Source of the DNA: Phorcus lineatus
Lineage: Eukaryota; Mollusca; Gastropoda; Trochida; Trochidae
NCBI GenBank assembly: GCA_921293015.1
Contig: OV121084.1
Location: 20,216,960 to 20,280,959 of the forward strand
Reading direction: 5' to 3'
Length of the DNA: 64,000 nt
Both the position numbers and the translations under genes were made by a program. The notes beneath the pieces were generated by a model that saw nothing but the letters and a program-made list of their open reading frames with translations, ran no database searches and had not been told where the DNA came from. This document shows, in pieces, positions 12,079-23,475 of this stretch. Each line of letters opens with the position of its first letter. Within the stretch, counting starts at the first letter, position 1.

Positions 12079-13146
12079 ATGTCTGATGTGATGGATGTAA
12101 CGGAACTTATTTGTCGATTTGCAGGACTCGATTCACTCACAGTTATTAGCCGAATAGTGCAAGAAACATGTGAAAACGAGGAAAGTTTGAGAAAAAAATG
12201 GCACGGCAATAAAACCACAATCAGCAACACTGTTCAACTGCTCTTGAATCTCGTGAAGCATTTTGCTGATGAGGACACTCCGGCTACAGTTAAGTTTATG
12301 CAAGAACTAACAAATATAACTCGGAGACTGTGTCTGCCCATTTTGGAATTGTTACACCCTTCTACAGGGGAGACAGAGGAAACTGGGCAACTGCTGTATG
12401 CCACCTGTGAGTTGTTGTGCGAGTGTTTAAGGAGAAGCAGCACCGTCTTGTCACTGGATGTTCTTGGTGTGTTACTGAGGGCACTGGATATCTGCAAGGA
12501 TGAGCATGAGGGGGGTATTGTGTACTCTCAACAATCCTATCCTGAAGGTTACATTGACGTGTTGTGTGTTGTTGAGTTTATTCGAACATACTTGCAAAGT
12601 ATCAAACAGATTTTAGATTTTGAGATCAAGGAAGCTTTTGATGACTTTTTCCCCAAACTGCTGTGCACAATTTCTCATGTACCAGAAAGAGTAACAGCGA
12701 GGGTCATATCCAGTGGATTATTTTATCTTTTGAAAGAAGAAGATGAGAAAGTTGATCAGCGCCTTGGCATTGTGTGGAAACACATTCAATCCCTATGTAC
12801 AGGTCAAAAGCAAAATAATTTTGAGCAAGAAGCATTGCTTGTATTCTGCAGTCTAGCTGACTTTTTCTTTCCTATCTCTGATCCAATTCCATCGACAGAT
12901 TTACAGTGTTGTGATGATTTTTGGGCAGTTGTCCAAACTGGACTGTGTGCCGAAAATCCACTGGCAAGAAAACGGTCCTTGTATTTGTTGAAGCGGGTGG
13001 TTGACACATGTGAGAGGAGGGGAGTGGATTTGAATGTGGCAAGAGAAGACATCCCAATGTTCCAGTGGAAGGCAGATGCAAAGAATGAAGAAACTAAAGT
13101 TTGGCAGGATTTTATTCTACTGGTGGAAACGCTTGAAGAGAAACAA
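12079..13146 (+). CDS. TARBP1: TARBP1 exon 1 (356 codons)
   Basis: Large first coding exon. It starts at ATG 12079 (purine at -3, in-frame TGA upstream) and ends LVETLEEKQ before donor GTATGT, phase 0. The translation is a run of amphipathic helices rich in Leu, Cys and Glu with no signal peptide or membrane segment, consistent with a HEAT-like solenoid. ENPLARKRSLYLLKRVVDT at about residues 297-315 and the C-terminal LVETLEEKQ are the clearest TARBP1 landmarks. Reading on past the donor gives only a few extra residues and a stop, which is why the open frame seems to end at 13164. Confidence 0.9.
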
Positions 13147-13236
13147 GTATGTGGTACCATATGAAAAAGAAAAGCAATGTTCATGATGATGTTTTGTTAT
13201 TGATATTAGGTTTGACAAAATGACCCTGATTTGACT

Positions 13237-14310
13237 TTACCGGGAATTCCCGTAATTAAGCCCTTGGCTTAAAAACGGAAAATCATTGTTCCAGTGATTA
13301 AATATTTTACCCATAATTAAGCCCGGGATTTAAATTAGAAAAATGCAGTATATTTCAATATGAATTAAAACAATCGTTAATCTGAAATATTACCATGAAT
13401 TGCATCTATAAAATGTAAATCACAATTATCATCTATGTCAGCAAATACTAAATTTCTTCGATGGCTAAGCATGCAGAATGGTTGTCTCCCATATAATCTC
13501 TTCTGTATTGGAATCAAAGACCTACAATCTTGATTTGTATTTTCTGTAATACTTCAATCATATCATCTTAAATAAGTGCGAAGGTACATATAGAATAAAC
13601 GTTTATGAAAGGGTAATTTAAGATGTCTGTTTGGCTAGATAGAACTTCAATGTCGCATTTAAACAAATTAATTTACAGGAACCACAATGCATTCGCATAG
13701 CTTTCTCAACGACAAGGGTTTACAGAACTGAAACTGCAAATGATTTTCATATTTCAACAGTTTCGATTGTAAAGCAAATCTATCAAAATCTTACAAGAAA
13801 TGCACTGTAAATATTTCACCGTTTCATGTAAATCCCGTACATGCACAAAGGATTTTAAAACGCTAGCCTTAGATATTTTTGTTGAGCTTTATTATAATTC
13901 AAAATTCTTATTTTAAAATTGTGATAAAGGAAAATTCAGCATAAGTTGAGTTAATTAATAACCAATTAATATCAATAATGTAGAAAATACCATTCATATT
14001 TCGTTGGAAACCCTGGATTAATAGTGCATGTCTAGCATTATCATTGAGCATAAGTTAGATACACACTTTTTTAGGGAAATAATTCAATACAATATGAAAC
14101 TGATGAAATGATATTCATTCATATGAACATTAGGATTAGAACAGGATACTGTTTTATATGCAAAACAACCAACATTGTCTTTTATCTATGGTCAACAACG
14201 TTGAAGACGTTGAGAATGACCATATAATTTGAAAGAGATCTAACTTTAAACACCAAAAAAAAATAATCCAAATTTAAGCCCATGGGCTTAATAACGGTAA
14301 AAATTCCTGT
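13237..14310. mobile_element. Candidate TIR element (about 1.07 kb)
   Basis: The left end (TTACCGGGAATTCCCGTAAT, then TAAGCCCTTGGCTTAAA) and the reverse complement of 14265-14310 (TTACCGTTATTAAGCCCATG, then GGCTTAAA) share a terminal block of about 30 bp with gaps. No ORF lies between them, so this would be a non-autonomous DNA transposon. Exact ends and target duplication are not resolved. Confidence 0.4.
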
Positions 14311-14559
14311 GGGCCTAAATACTGGAATTCTGGGTAGTGTTAGCCATAACACATTGAAACTCATGATAACATTGGAGTTATCTATTTTCACCCACTGTTG
14401 CGTTAGTTTTTACTGTTACTCCCAAACTTTTAGAATAATCTTCACGACATTAAAAGGCCACCAACGTTGACATGAAAAATGTAAGAGTGTAAAGAATAAC
14501 AAGAATTCAAATATACTTGCATGAATATAATGTTGTAGTGCATAAACATAGGTGTAGGA

Positions 14560-15540
14560 ACAATTCAAAAGTTGGGGGGGCGGGGGGACGGTAGAGGCAA
14601 GAGTGGAGCGTCAGCATATACATTTAACCTGGGACAGGGTGACTCTGTGGCACAGAGAATCGGTTGTAGCCAGAGTGTAGTTGGGAGACTATGGCAGCGT
14701 TTCCAGGCAACCAATTCAATTAAAAATTGCCCACGGTCTGGTAGGCCAAGATCAACGTCACAACGTCAAGACCGGCCTGTCATTCAACTGGCCTTATGTC
14801 AGCGCGTTGTTACAGCGAGATGTCTGAGAGATGAACTGCGAAATGCAAGTGGTGTTCAGGTAATGGACCAGACCATAAGAAATCCTCTGCGAGCCCACAA
14901 CTTTCGATCATCTCGACGAGCGGTTCAACCTCCTCTTTTTCACCGTCACAGGGCAGCACTTTGTGACTGGTGCACACGTCAAAGAGACTGGAGATGGCGT
15001 CAATGGGAGCGGGTACTCTTGACTGATTAGTCCCGATTTGCATTACAGTTCAATGATTGCAGACTTCGCGTCTATAGGCGGCAAGGAGTAAGATTTGCTG
15101 ATGTTAATGTCAGTTGTTAGGGTACTGTTGTGGTTTGGAATTTCGGTACACAGGACCCCTCTTTTTGTCATCCAAGGAAATTTGACGGGTATGACGTACA
15201 GAGACGAAATTTTACAGCCTTTTGTCATCCCAAGTCTTCGTCAAATTGGAGCAGGTTCTGTTCTTCAAGATGACAGTATAGAGCACGAGTTGTAAATAAT
15301 TTTCTCACCCAAAATGGTATTGAACAAATGGCAGGCTTACTCTCCTGACTTGGCACCAATTGAGCATGCACGGGATGAGTTCGGCAGACATGTGAGAGAC
15401 AGTCATAGACAACCTGATAATCATCAGGTATTGGTGCAATTCCTTCAGGCAGAGTGGCAGGCCATTCCCCAGATGTTTTTTCGATGTCTGATTGACAGCA
15501 TGCTTAGCTGACGAGCATATGGTGGTTTCACTCGTTATAA
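14560..15540 (+). pseudogene. Tc1-like transposase relic
   Basis: Reading in three pieces, the DNA encodes a Tc1-family transposase. 14572-15030 has the HTH and linker (IGCSQSVVGRLWQRFQ, CPRSGRPRST) and then the first catalytic Asp in LLTD; the Glu codon that normally follows has become TAG at 15028. The same frame continues with SRFALQFNDCRLRVYRR before a further TAG and frameshifts. LQDDSIEHE (second Asp region) and YSPDLAPIEHARDEFGR (third acidic residue, Glu) are in other frames, so a DD34E catalytic triad can be traced but the gene is dead. Terminal repeats were not identified. Confidence 0.82.
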
Positions 15541-16197
15541 ACAAAGTTATCAAATTTGAGACAGTTTTGTTGGACCTCCTTATGCTCAAAATGGTGAATT
15601 TGCATAACAGACTCAACATTGAGACATATTAAACTCATTCTGACCAAAAGTTGTGATTTACATGTTCCCTGTGTCTAATAAGATGTCAAACAAAACGTCT
15701 TTAAAGTAGTATATTAAGTAAGTCATTAAACTAATATTCATGTTAATGGGAAACAGAATTTGGACTTATTCAAAATTATATGACTATTTTTAAAGTTTCA
15801 TTTAAAACAAGATGATATCACCTTTTTTGTATTTTTGAGATTAAGATGCATGTTACGGGTCCGATTTGATATTAACTCAGGACTTTTTTTTTTTTATATT
15901 TAATACTAAACGACCTTCCATTTAATACTATTTTTATTATTAATTTTTCAACTATCCCTCAATAACATACTCAAATCCTCAAATAATATATATGAATTAA
16001 AAAAATAGATGTATTTAAAAAGAGTCATTCACTGATAGGTGTTAAAATAAAAATATCTTATTCTAGGTTCTGTAATTGTCTGTTGTTTATCTACTTCTTT
16101 AACTTATTTACACTTAAGTTTCAAAATTGAAGTGATAACTAGATGAAGGTGACTTGGTTGCAAGTAACATAAATAGATTGTATGTTGTTTGCTTCAG

Positions 16198-16261
16198 GTG
16201 CATGTTATAAAACCAGTGTTATGGAGGATGCAAACTTTGATCAAGGCAGCCAGTTCAACAG
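16198..16261 (+). CDS. TARBP1: TARBP1 exon 2
   Basis: 64 bases between TTGCTTCAG and GTTAGT. Encodes VHVIKPVLWRMQTLIKAASST plus one base (phase 1). Continues the VETLEEKQ of exon 1 exactly as in the family. Confidence 0.9.
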
Positions 16262-16849
16262 GTTAGTCAGTTGAGGGTTGTACCTGTCTACACTGTAATG
16301 ATTACCTTGTTGTATGATAGAGATGGTGATTGCTCTGATAGCCGTATACAGTATTATACCATGTGCTATACATCAAACACACTTACTTAATAGGTGGTTG
16401 TAGGGGTTCTAAGCAACATAAAAAGCAGAACACCAGTTATTATCCTGATACCGAGAAAAATATTGTAAATCAGTAAATAAAGAGTATTTTAATACCTCTG
16501 TTATGATACATGTAGTAGAGGGTATAAAGTGCTCTGCTTGTATGTCAGTCCATCCAAACTCGTGTCCGGAGCATTTCTTGAGTACTTTATGACTTGGAAA
16601 TTTCAAATTTGGTATGAATGTTAATTGAGTGTCTATGTGCCTCTTCAGGGTAACAACTCCAGGGTGCAAATAATTTTTAAAGTTTTGACCAAAAATAGCC
16701 CAATTTTACGACTTTGATCATCTCTGAAGCATTACACAAACACTTTATGACATGGAAACTTTAAATTTCTTATGAATGTTATCTACAGGGTGTTGATATT
16801 CCTTTTGGGGTTAAAAATTAAGAGTCCCAATAACATATGTGAATGTTAG

Positions 16850-17577
16850 TACTATATCACATGGAAACTTTCCTATGCAAAATTAGCTTTTTGTGCGGCG
16901 CTTGCTGTTTCTTTATAAATTTTTGTACCTGTACAAATTTTACATTGAATTAAAGGTAATCTTTTTCTTTATTTTTGTGATATAAAAATTGTCGTACATT
17001 GATTAATGATTAGATACATCTTGAGAAAAATGGTGTGAAAATGGTATGAAAAATATATGTAAAAATCCCCTTTTTCTCTTTCAAATGATCCAACCCATTT
17101 TGAACTCCACCCAAGAAGTCAGATCATAGGGTGTGCGATAGGATGTGTGCATGTTGTCTGAATGCATGCATCTCTAAGTAAACGATAGCACGGCTGTGGG
17201 TCGGTAAGCTCATGCAAGAGGGTAGAAGGTGCCCACAGGCTATTAGCTTGTGCGGCGTAGAGTGGGGAAAAATTTAGTGTTTGTTATGCTTATTATTAGT
17301 ACAATAGACATTATCAATGTTTACATAACTTTTGGAACATGTACCCGCATTAAGTAGAACACCAACGAAACAAGACTCGGAAGCTTAGCAACAGCTGAAT
17401 CGAAAGTACAAGCGCTGACCTGACTACTCATATATGATAAGTGCCCGAGCTCAGCCACCAAGGACCGCAGTGATGAGCTAGCGTGAGAAAAGCTAAGTGT
17501 GCTAGTCGCATCTCGTCGGGACATCGTGCAGAAAGTTTAATTCATCCCAGACCAGCTCGGCACCTGCATCTTAAGGG
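16850..17577 (+). mobile_element. piggyBac-related right-end fragment
   Basis: Matches the right 700 bp of the complete element: the TGTGCGGCGCTTGCTGT block, the AAATGATCCAACCCA-like block, GTCGGTAAGCTC, GTGCCCACAGGCTATTAGC, and the terminus GCATCTTAAGGG followed by TTAA (17578-17581), identical to the end of the intron 5 copy. The left side is truncated, so this is a fragment or solo end. Confidence 0.72.
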
Positions 17578-17989
17578 TTAAGTTAAAACTGAATGGATTA
17601 CTTCATTGGGCAACTTTTACTGAATTGTATTTTTCAAATATTGCAATTTTGAAAGTTCATTCTACTGTAACCAGTGACTATTGTTAAGAGGAAGTCACTG
17701 ACAGTATGAGTATGAACATTTCACTTGACATAAGGAGTTTCCTACATTGCAACAACCAATACTGACTTATTTATGAATTCCTTAAATTGCTGAATTTTGG
17801 GGAGCCTTTGCATCTTAACTTCTCAACACAGTGAACAGCAGAAAGTTTTTGAGAAAATCTCATGTGTTAGTGATAGTCATATTACAACTGTTTTCAAGCG
17901 CATGAACACTTTCAACTTTTTAGCAGTTGTGTTTCAAAGCTTATGTGTATGGAGTGGTTGTAGGGTAGGGTTGGGGAGGGGAAAGACAG

Positions 17990-18520
17990 TCACAGTGTGA
18001 AACTTGATTGGGATGACCAACTGCCTTTCCTGATGATGGCTTATCGTTCAGGGACTCACAAGAGTACCAAATGCTCCCCCACCCTTTTGTTGGGAAGAGA
18101 AATTCATTGTCCTTTAGATGTAATGGTGTGTTCACCCCTGAATTCTAATATCCGGTGGAGTATGTGAATTGGCTTCAGCAAAGCATGCAAGATAATTTTG
18201 ATTTTGCATGTCAGCATTTAGCTGCACAAGTCCAAAAGTGCAATTATAATACAAAGCTGAAGGTTAGGGAATTTGGAATTGGCAGTTGGGTTTGATGGTG
18301 GTATCCTCCAATAGGCGGGAAAGTCTAGGGTGGACAGATCCGTTTTTGGTTGTTGAGAAACACACCTCCTTGGTGTATAGAATGCAGTGGGCAGCTAGGT
18401 CAAGGATAATTAGCATTCATGTAGATCAGCTCAAACCATATGAGTGTGATCAGGTTCTACCCAGTTGGCTAAAGTCAGAGGATTGTCAGGTCCTGAGGAG
18501 GTTGCTGGAGTTGATAGGGA
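17990..18520 (+). pseudogene. Ty3/gypsy pol relic: end of integrase
   Basis: Broken frames encode the C-terminal part of a gypsy integrase: DWDDQLPFLMMAYRSGTHKS, LLLGREIHCPLDV, and then, in another frame, the small SH3-like domain (WTDPFLVVEKHTSLVYRMQW, IHVDQLKPYE). At least four stops or frameshifts interrupt it, so it is inactive. A 48-bp tandem array follows immediately, and then a matching pol tail. Confidence 0.75.
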
Positions 18521-19035
18521 TGGGCTAGTTGAGTTACCCTTAGAGGAGGTTGCTGGAGTTGATAGGGATGGGCTAGTAGAGTTACCCTTAGAGGAGGTTG
18601 CTGGAGTTGATAGGGATGGGCTAGTTGAGTTACCCTTAGAGGAGGTTGCTTGAGTTGATAGGGATGGGCTAGTAGAGTTACCCTTAGAGGAGGTTGCTTG
18701 AGTTGATAGGGATGGGCTAGTTGAGTTACCCTTAGAGGAGGTTGCTGGAGTTGATAGGGATGGGCTAGTTGAGTTACCCTTAGAGGAGGTTGCTTGAGTT
18801 GATAGGGATGGGCTAGTAGAGTTACCCTTAGAGGAGGTTGCTTGAGTTGATAGGGATGGGCTAGTTGAGTTACCCTTAGAGGAGGTTGCTTGAGTTGATA
18901 GGGATGGGCTAGCAGAGTTACCCTTAGAGGAGGTTGCTTGAGTTGATAGGGATGGGCTAGTTGAGTTACCCTTAGAGGAGGTTGCTTGAGTTGATAGGGA
19001 TGGGCTAGTTGAGTTAGCCTTAGAGGAGGTTTTTG
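18490..19035 (+). repeat. 48-bp minisatellite within the gypsy pol tail (about 11 copies)
   Basis: Unit of 48 bp containing GAGGTTGCTGGAGTTGATAG and GGATGGGCTAGTTGAGTTAC, i.e. 16 codons (EEVAGVDRDGLVELPL) in one frame. Early copies are open; most later copies carry GCTTGA in place of GCTGGA, which puts a stop in each. Copies alternate CTAGTTGAG and CTAGTAGAG in pairs, hinting at a 96-bp doublet. The long minus-strand ORF here is an artefact of the repeat. Confidence 0.85.
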
Positions 19036-19800
19036 ATGTTGAGAAAAGTCGAGACGATTTTCCAACCAGTCGGTACGGGCGTACTATCCGTCCAAGACAG
19101 AGGTATTCTACTTAGGCTGGTTGATTTGTCCAGATTTATGTGTATATGCTTTTGTTCTATTTTGTTTTTATGGTTCACAACGTCGAGTAGGATTGTAGTT
19201 ATTCCTGGCTTTAGGGAACAGTTGCCGGCGAGAAATATTAGAGGATTTTTGTTTTAAAAAATTTTAGTGTCATATATTTTCAGTCGTACTATGGAGATTG
19301 AGACTGATATCAAGGAATTACGGGAATTTCAAGAGGCTTATGGGAGGGAGCCCTGGCCGTCTGGTGGGATGGTTTGCGATGTGTTGGCTTGCGATGGTAC
19401 CTGGTAAAGGACATATGAGAGATTCATGTGCCACTAGCACAAGTTTCACCAACTGGAAGTGGCCCTGTACATCTGTTCCGTCTGTACATGTAGTTCTGTG
19501 TTCAAGGTCAGACGCCGTTGCAACCAGCACCTCCGCACTCACCGTACCTTTTTGGCAAATGTTTTAGTAGAGAGGAAAAGGAACTGGGATCTCAGAGATC
19601 ACGAGGGCACGACGCCAGAGAGGGTTGAGGCTCAGGAGAAGGCGCAGCGAGAACGTCATGAGATGCCCGTCCGGCGAATGGTTGGAGGGGTAACCTGGAA
19701 CAAAGGGACCTCATTGTTGAACTTTATTTTCATATCGAAACACGATTTCCTTGTATTGTTTTCGTTATTATTTATTTCTATTAAATTTGAATAATGTCGT
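19036..19800 (+). pseudogene. Gypsy pol tail and downstream C2H2-like ORF
   Basis: 19040-19110 encodes a basic tail typical of gypsy pol ends (RYGRTIRPRQRYS). From about 19290 a second reading frame begins METDIKELREFQ-like (TMEIETDIKELREFQEAYG), and at 19459-19690 it shows a zinc-finger-like CSVC, phenylalanine and HLRTH pattern (Cys-x2-Cys ... His-x3-His) followed by a charged helix. One stop separates the pieces. It may be the third ORF of the retroelement or a captured fragment; function is unknown. Confidence 0.5.
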
Positions 19801-20099
19801 CATTTCTTTGTGCTAATTTCCTGGTGAGATAAAGTTCAGGAATCTTAATCTAATGTGTTCGTATTGCTAAATATAGCAAGCCAATGAAATGACTCGCATT
19901 CAGCAATAGCGGCACCACCCGGATGAGAATTCAAACAAATGTCAATGTAGGCTATAAATAGCCACAAGTAAGCAGCCGTAGGTGATACAAGCATTTTATG
20001 CCAAAGGATATCAGGGTATATGATGGAGCTAGGGGGAAACAAATAAGCTGATGTAGCAGGATGCTGCTGAGCAAGTTCTAATGTTGCAGGACACTTTCT

Positions 20100-21370
20100 C
20101 ACTTTTGACGACTAACAACACCGGCTGCCGACGATGTGTCAACATTATCAACCTAGATGGCGCCTTCTGACTTCCTAAGCAACGAGCAGGCGAACAAATG
20201 CCTTCTATGTCAAGGAAGTTCTGATTGTCAGTTGTGGATTACAGGAGTTTTTCAACTCTTGACTTCTCTTCCAAGAATGATAGGTTCCGTCCGTAGTAAA
20301 CGAGCACCCGGCCCCTTGTCTTTTGTTCACTCGACAGAACTCATGCTCTCCTGACATATAAAGTGATATATGTACATATAATGTCATATACTAAAGTAAT
20401 TGAGCTTAGAAGACATCAAACCAAACTTTATTTTCAAAAATGAGTTTTCTTGGCCAAAAAAAGTTTGTTTGAAAAATCCCCATAGCTGATGGCGGTGCCC
20501 GACGGAAGACCCCAGCATATTGTGTCTCAAACACAAATATTTTCTTTGGACAATTTTCCCATGACCTGATGGTGGTGCCCGGCTGAAGATCCACGACATA
20601 TTGTGTCTCAAACACGAACATTTTCGTTGGACGATTTTCGCATGACCGACACTGAATACCCTGCATCAAAAAAGACATCAATAACTCTATGAATGTAAAC
20701 CCCAAAGTTTATTCCCCTATGATTTTATGGTTTATGATACTCTATAATTGAACACTAAAGAAACAGAGTTTCCTCCATGATTCTTTTACTTATTACATTT
20801 TACTTATAACATTTTTGCGGCGCTTGATGTATCTTTATTTCTGTGAGGGCATATACAAAATGCGGCATTTGCTGTATCACTATTAGTTTTAGCGCATGTA
20901 CATATTATACATAAAACTGAAGACAATTCATTCCTCTTGACAATGATATAAATATATTTGGAATGAGTCATTTGGTTATGTAGAGTGCCAAAGTTTATAT
21001 GGACGCGGCACCTACCAGTAATGGAGAAACAAAGTGTGAAAGTTGTCCTTTTGTTGTGTCTTTATTTATTTGCACTCCAAAATTATCGGTGTATAGGGTT
21101 GAAGCCAAATGTTTTTTATTTATTATGATGTAAAATTTAACAAAAACCACTTAGGAAATAATTTAGTGCAAAAGAAAGGTACATGAAAATCGTGCTTCGG
21201 ATCACATGATACGAAGAGCTGTGTCGCTATTAGTTTAAGAGCATATACATATTATACATCAAATTGAAGACAATTTATTCATCCTTGACAATTATGTAAA
21301 TGTTTTTGGAATGCATTATTCTGATATAGAGATATAAAGTGCATTTGAACCATTGTTACAATACTATACT
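20100..21370 (+). mobile_element. piggyBac-related internal fragment
   Basis: Collinear with about 31650-33110 of the complete piggyBac: GTCAACATTATCAACC, CTTCTGACTTCC, four approximately 80-bp blocks around GATGG(C/T)GGTGCCCG, CACTAAAGAAACAG, then two or three copies of the 200-bp repeat. No transposase and no terminus. 19800-20100 in front of it is unrecognised. Confidence 0.65.
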
Positions 21371-21470
21371 TATTTTTACTTTTAAAAAATCAATAGTGTT
21401 AAAACAATATCACGGTGTGCACTTTGTGCAAGCAGACTGCCTGCAATATGTATGACTGATGTTGATGCAG

Positions 21471-21631
21471 GAGATGCTGTGGTGGGATGGAGGCTGCACA
21501 CGTCCTGGCTGCACACGCTGCTCTTGCGATGCTTCAAACACGAAAGTCATCAGGTGGTCAGGTGGGCAGTGGACACTGTTCTTTCCTTCAGCTTCACTCA
21601 ACTACCCTTGCGTCAGCAGGGACAGCTACAG
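21471..21631 (+). CDS. TARBP1: TARBP1 exon 3
   Basis: 161 bases between GATGTTGATGCAG and donor GTACAT; ends in phase 0. Encodes GDAVVGWRLHTSWLHTLLLR, then CFKHESHQVVRWAVDTVLSF and SFTQLPLRQQGQLQ. SWLH...F.HE......W is the family pattern for this helix pair. The last 36 bases plus the first 30 bases of the intron are the seed of the tandem array that follows. Confidence 0.88.
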
Positions 21632-22276
21632 GTACATACTGAGTGGTAACTTATAGACATCCCCCAACTACCCTTGTAATTAGAGGGACAGCTACAGGTA
21701 CATACTGAGTGGTAACTTATAGACATCCCTCAACTACCCTTGTAATTAGAGGGACAGCTACAGGTACATACTGAGTGGTAACTTATAGACATCCCCCAAC
21801 TACCCTTGTAATTAGAGGGACAGCTACAGGTACATACTGAGTGGTAACTTATAGACATCACTCAACTACCCTTGTAATTAGAGGGACAGCTACAGGTACA
21901 CACTGAGTGGTAACTTATAGACATCACTCAACTACCCTTGTAATTAGAGGGACAGCTACAGGTACACACTGAGTGGTAACTTATAGACATCACTCAACTA
22001 CCCTTGTAATTAGAGGGACAGCTACAGGTACATACTGAGTGGTAACTTATAGACATCACTCAACTACCCTTGCGTCAGCAGAGACAGCTACAGGTACACA
22101 CTGAGTGGTAACTTATAGACATCACTCAACTACCCTTGTAATTAGAGGGACAGCTACAGGTACATACTGAGTGGTAACTTATAGACATCACTCAACTACC
22201 CTTGTAATTAGAGGGACAGCTACAGGTACATACTGAGTGGTCACTTATAGACATCCCCCAACTACCCTTGTAATTA
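21596..22276 (+). repeat. 66-bp minisatellite copying the exon 3 / intron 3 junction (10 donors)
   Basis: GACAGCTACAG followed by GTAC occurs at 21621 (the real donor) and then at 21687, 21753, 21819, 21885, 21951, 22017, 22083, 22149 and 22215, exactly every 66 bp. Each unit holds about 36 bp of exon 3 end and 30 bp of intron start. Most copies read TTGTAATTAGAGGGACAG where the exon reads TTGCGTCAGCAGGGACAG; the copy near 22072 still has the exon-like form. Each unit therefore offers a complete CAG-GTACA donor. Confidence 0.95.
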
Positions 22277-22284
22277 GCTGACAG

Positions 22285-22530
22285 ATATTCTAATTTATAG
22301 ATTTGGTGACAGTGTAACCCTTAATAAGGGCCACAGAGGCTACACCCTCAAAACTTTTTAGCCTCTTGTATTTCCAAAAGAAAAAAGGCCTAGTGAATCT
22401 TGTGTACAAACTACTTAGCTCATGAGGATTTTGATAAATTGAATTTGTGATCCTTTAACATCAATATGGTGACCCTGTGACCAGTTATATATATCAAATA
22501 AATCACACATGGCTGGATGAGCTACAGAGC
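22285..22530 (+). repeat. Dispersed repeat, 'GACCCTGTAACC' family, copy 2
   Basis: Starts with GGTGACAGTGTAACCCTTAA, carries GGGCCACAGAGGC and the AAAAAGGCCTAGTGAA-like block, and ends with the tail GATGAGCTACAGAGCAAATG that marks one end of the family. Confidence 0.65.
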
Positions 22531-22954
22531 AAATGGCTCTATCTTTATCAAATTTGGAATGCAGATACATAGTAACTTTAAGTGTATCATTATCATTAAT
22601 TTTTATAATATTGATATAAAATTAGGCATTTTTTGGCAAAAAGTGGTGAGTTCTTAGAAAACTGCAGGATAGCCTATCCATAAAATGTTATTAGTGCAAT
22701 GTCCATGAACAACTGTAATTAAAGTCTTAAATTTTTGTACCAGTCTTCATATGGGTGATAAGTGGCCACTAGTCGATGTGGGTGATGTTGACCTCACTTT
22801 CAAGGTCACTATGAGAATGTGCCCAATTATTTAAATGTTTAAACTGTAATTATTTGTTTGGTGTATTTTCCTGTTTAATTTCAAAATGCAATAAACAACA
22901 TTTGCTTGTTTTTGAAGTAATTTCGTGAGACTGACATATAACTTTTATCACCCA

Positions 22955-23475
22955 CCAAATACATTTTTTGGGGACATAGAAATGACCTCCCCCCATCCGT
23001 CCGTCTGTCCATGACCAGAACACAAAAAATATATGGCCTAGCTCAATGAAACTTGGTATGTGGAATAATCATAGTGTATATTGGAACCTTTTGGGGTTTT
23101 CAACTTCTTCCTATATTTATCTTTGGCTGCAACTAAGAATTTTGTATGAGGTCTAGAACTAAAAATCTGTAAGGCCTAGCTCATCGAAACTTGGTGTGTG
23201 CCTTTTGGATTTTCTACTTCTTCAGAATTGATTTCTTTGCGATTTTCATGGTAACAAAAGTCACAATACAGTTTCTGAGATTGAAACTTAAAATCTTAAC
23301 GCTAAGCATAATGAAACTGATGATCTTAAACAATTGTCTTCTGAAGGATTAATGAATTACCAATGATCTTCAACTAAAAATATGAGCTATTGAGCGTTTA
23401 TGAAAGAATGCAGCTTCTATACTGTGTTCAACATATCACACATGGTGGGGGATATAGCTGACTGTGTCTACTTAT
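22955..23475 (+). repeat. Second dispersed repeat family ('GGGGGATATAGC' end)
   Basis: Opens with CACCCACCAAATACATTTTT, has the run of CCGTCCGTCTGTCC, twice repeats GGCCTAGCTCA(A/T)(T/C)GAAACTTGG, and closes with GGTGGGGGATATAGCTGACTG. Related blocks lie at 24370-24640 and 54600-55490. Non-coding. Confidence 0.55.

Larger units (their letters stand above)
13147..16197 (+). other. TARBP1 intron 1
   Basis: Phase-0 intron of 3.05 kb with GTATGT donor and TTGCTTCAG acceptor. It contains a candidate TIR element (13237-14310) and a Tc1 relic (about 14560-15540). The rest is AT-rich and unrecognised. Confidence 0.8.
16262..21470 (+). other. TARBP1 intron 2
   Basis: Phase-1 intron of 5.2 kb holding a piggyBac 3'-end fragment, a Ty3/gypsy relic with a minisatellite, and a second piggyBac-related fragment. 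16262-16850 and 17582-17990 show nothing recognisable. Confidence 0.8.

Noticed and set aside
12804..13184. Minus-strand 126-residue ORF over TARBP1 exon 1
   Set aside because: Antisense shadow of the exon.
18475..19065. 196-residue minus-strand ORF of 16-residue repeats
   Set aside because: It is the reverse reading of the 48-bp minisatellite; no start context, domain or flanking exon supports it.
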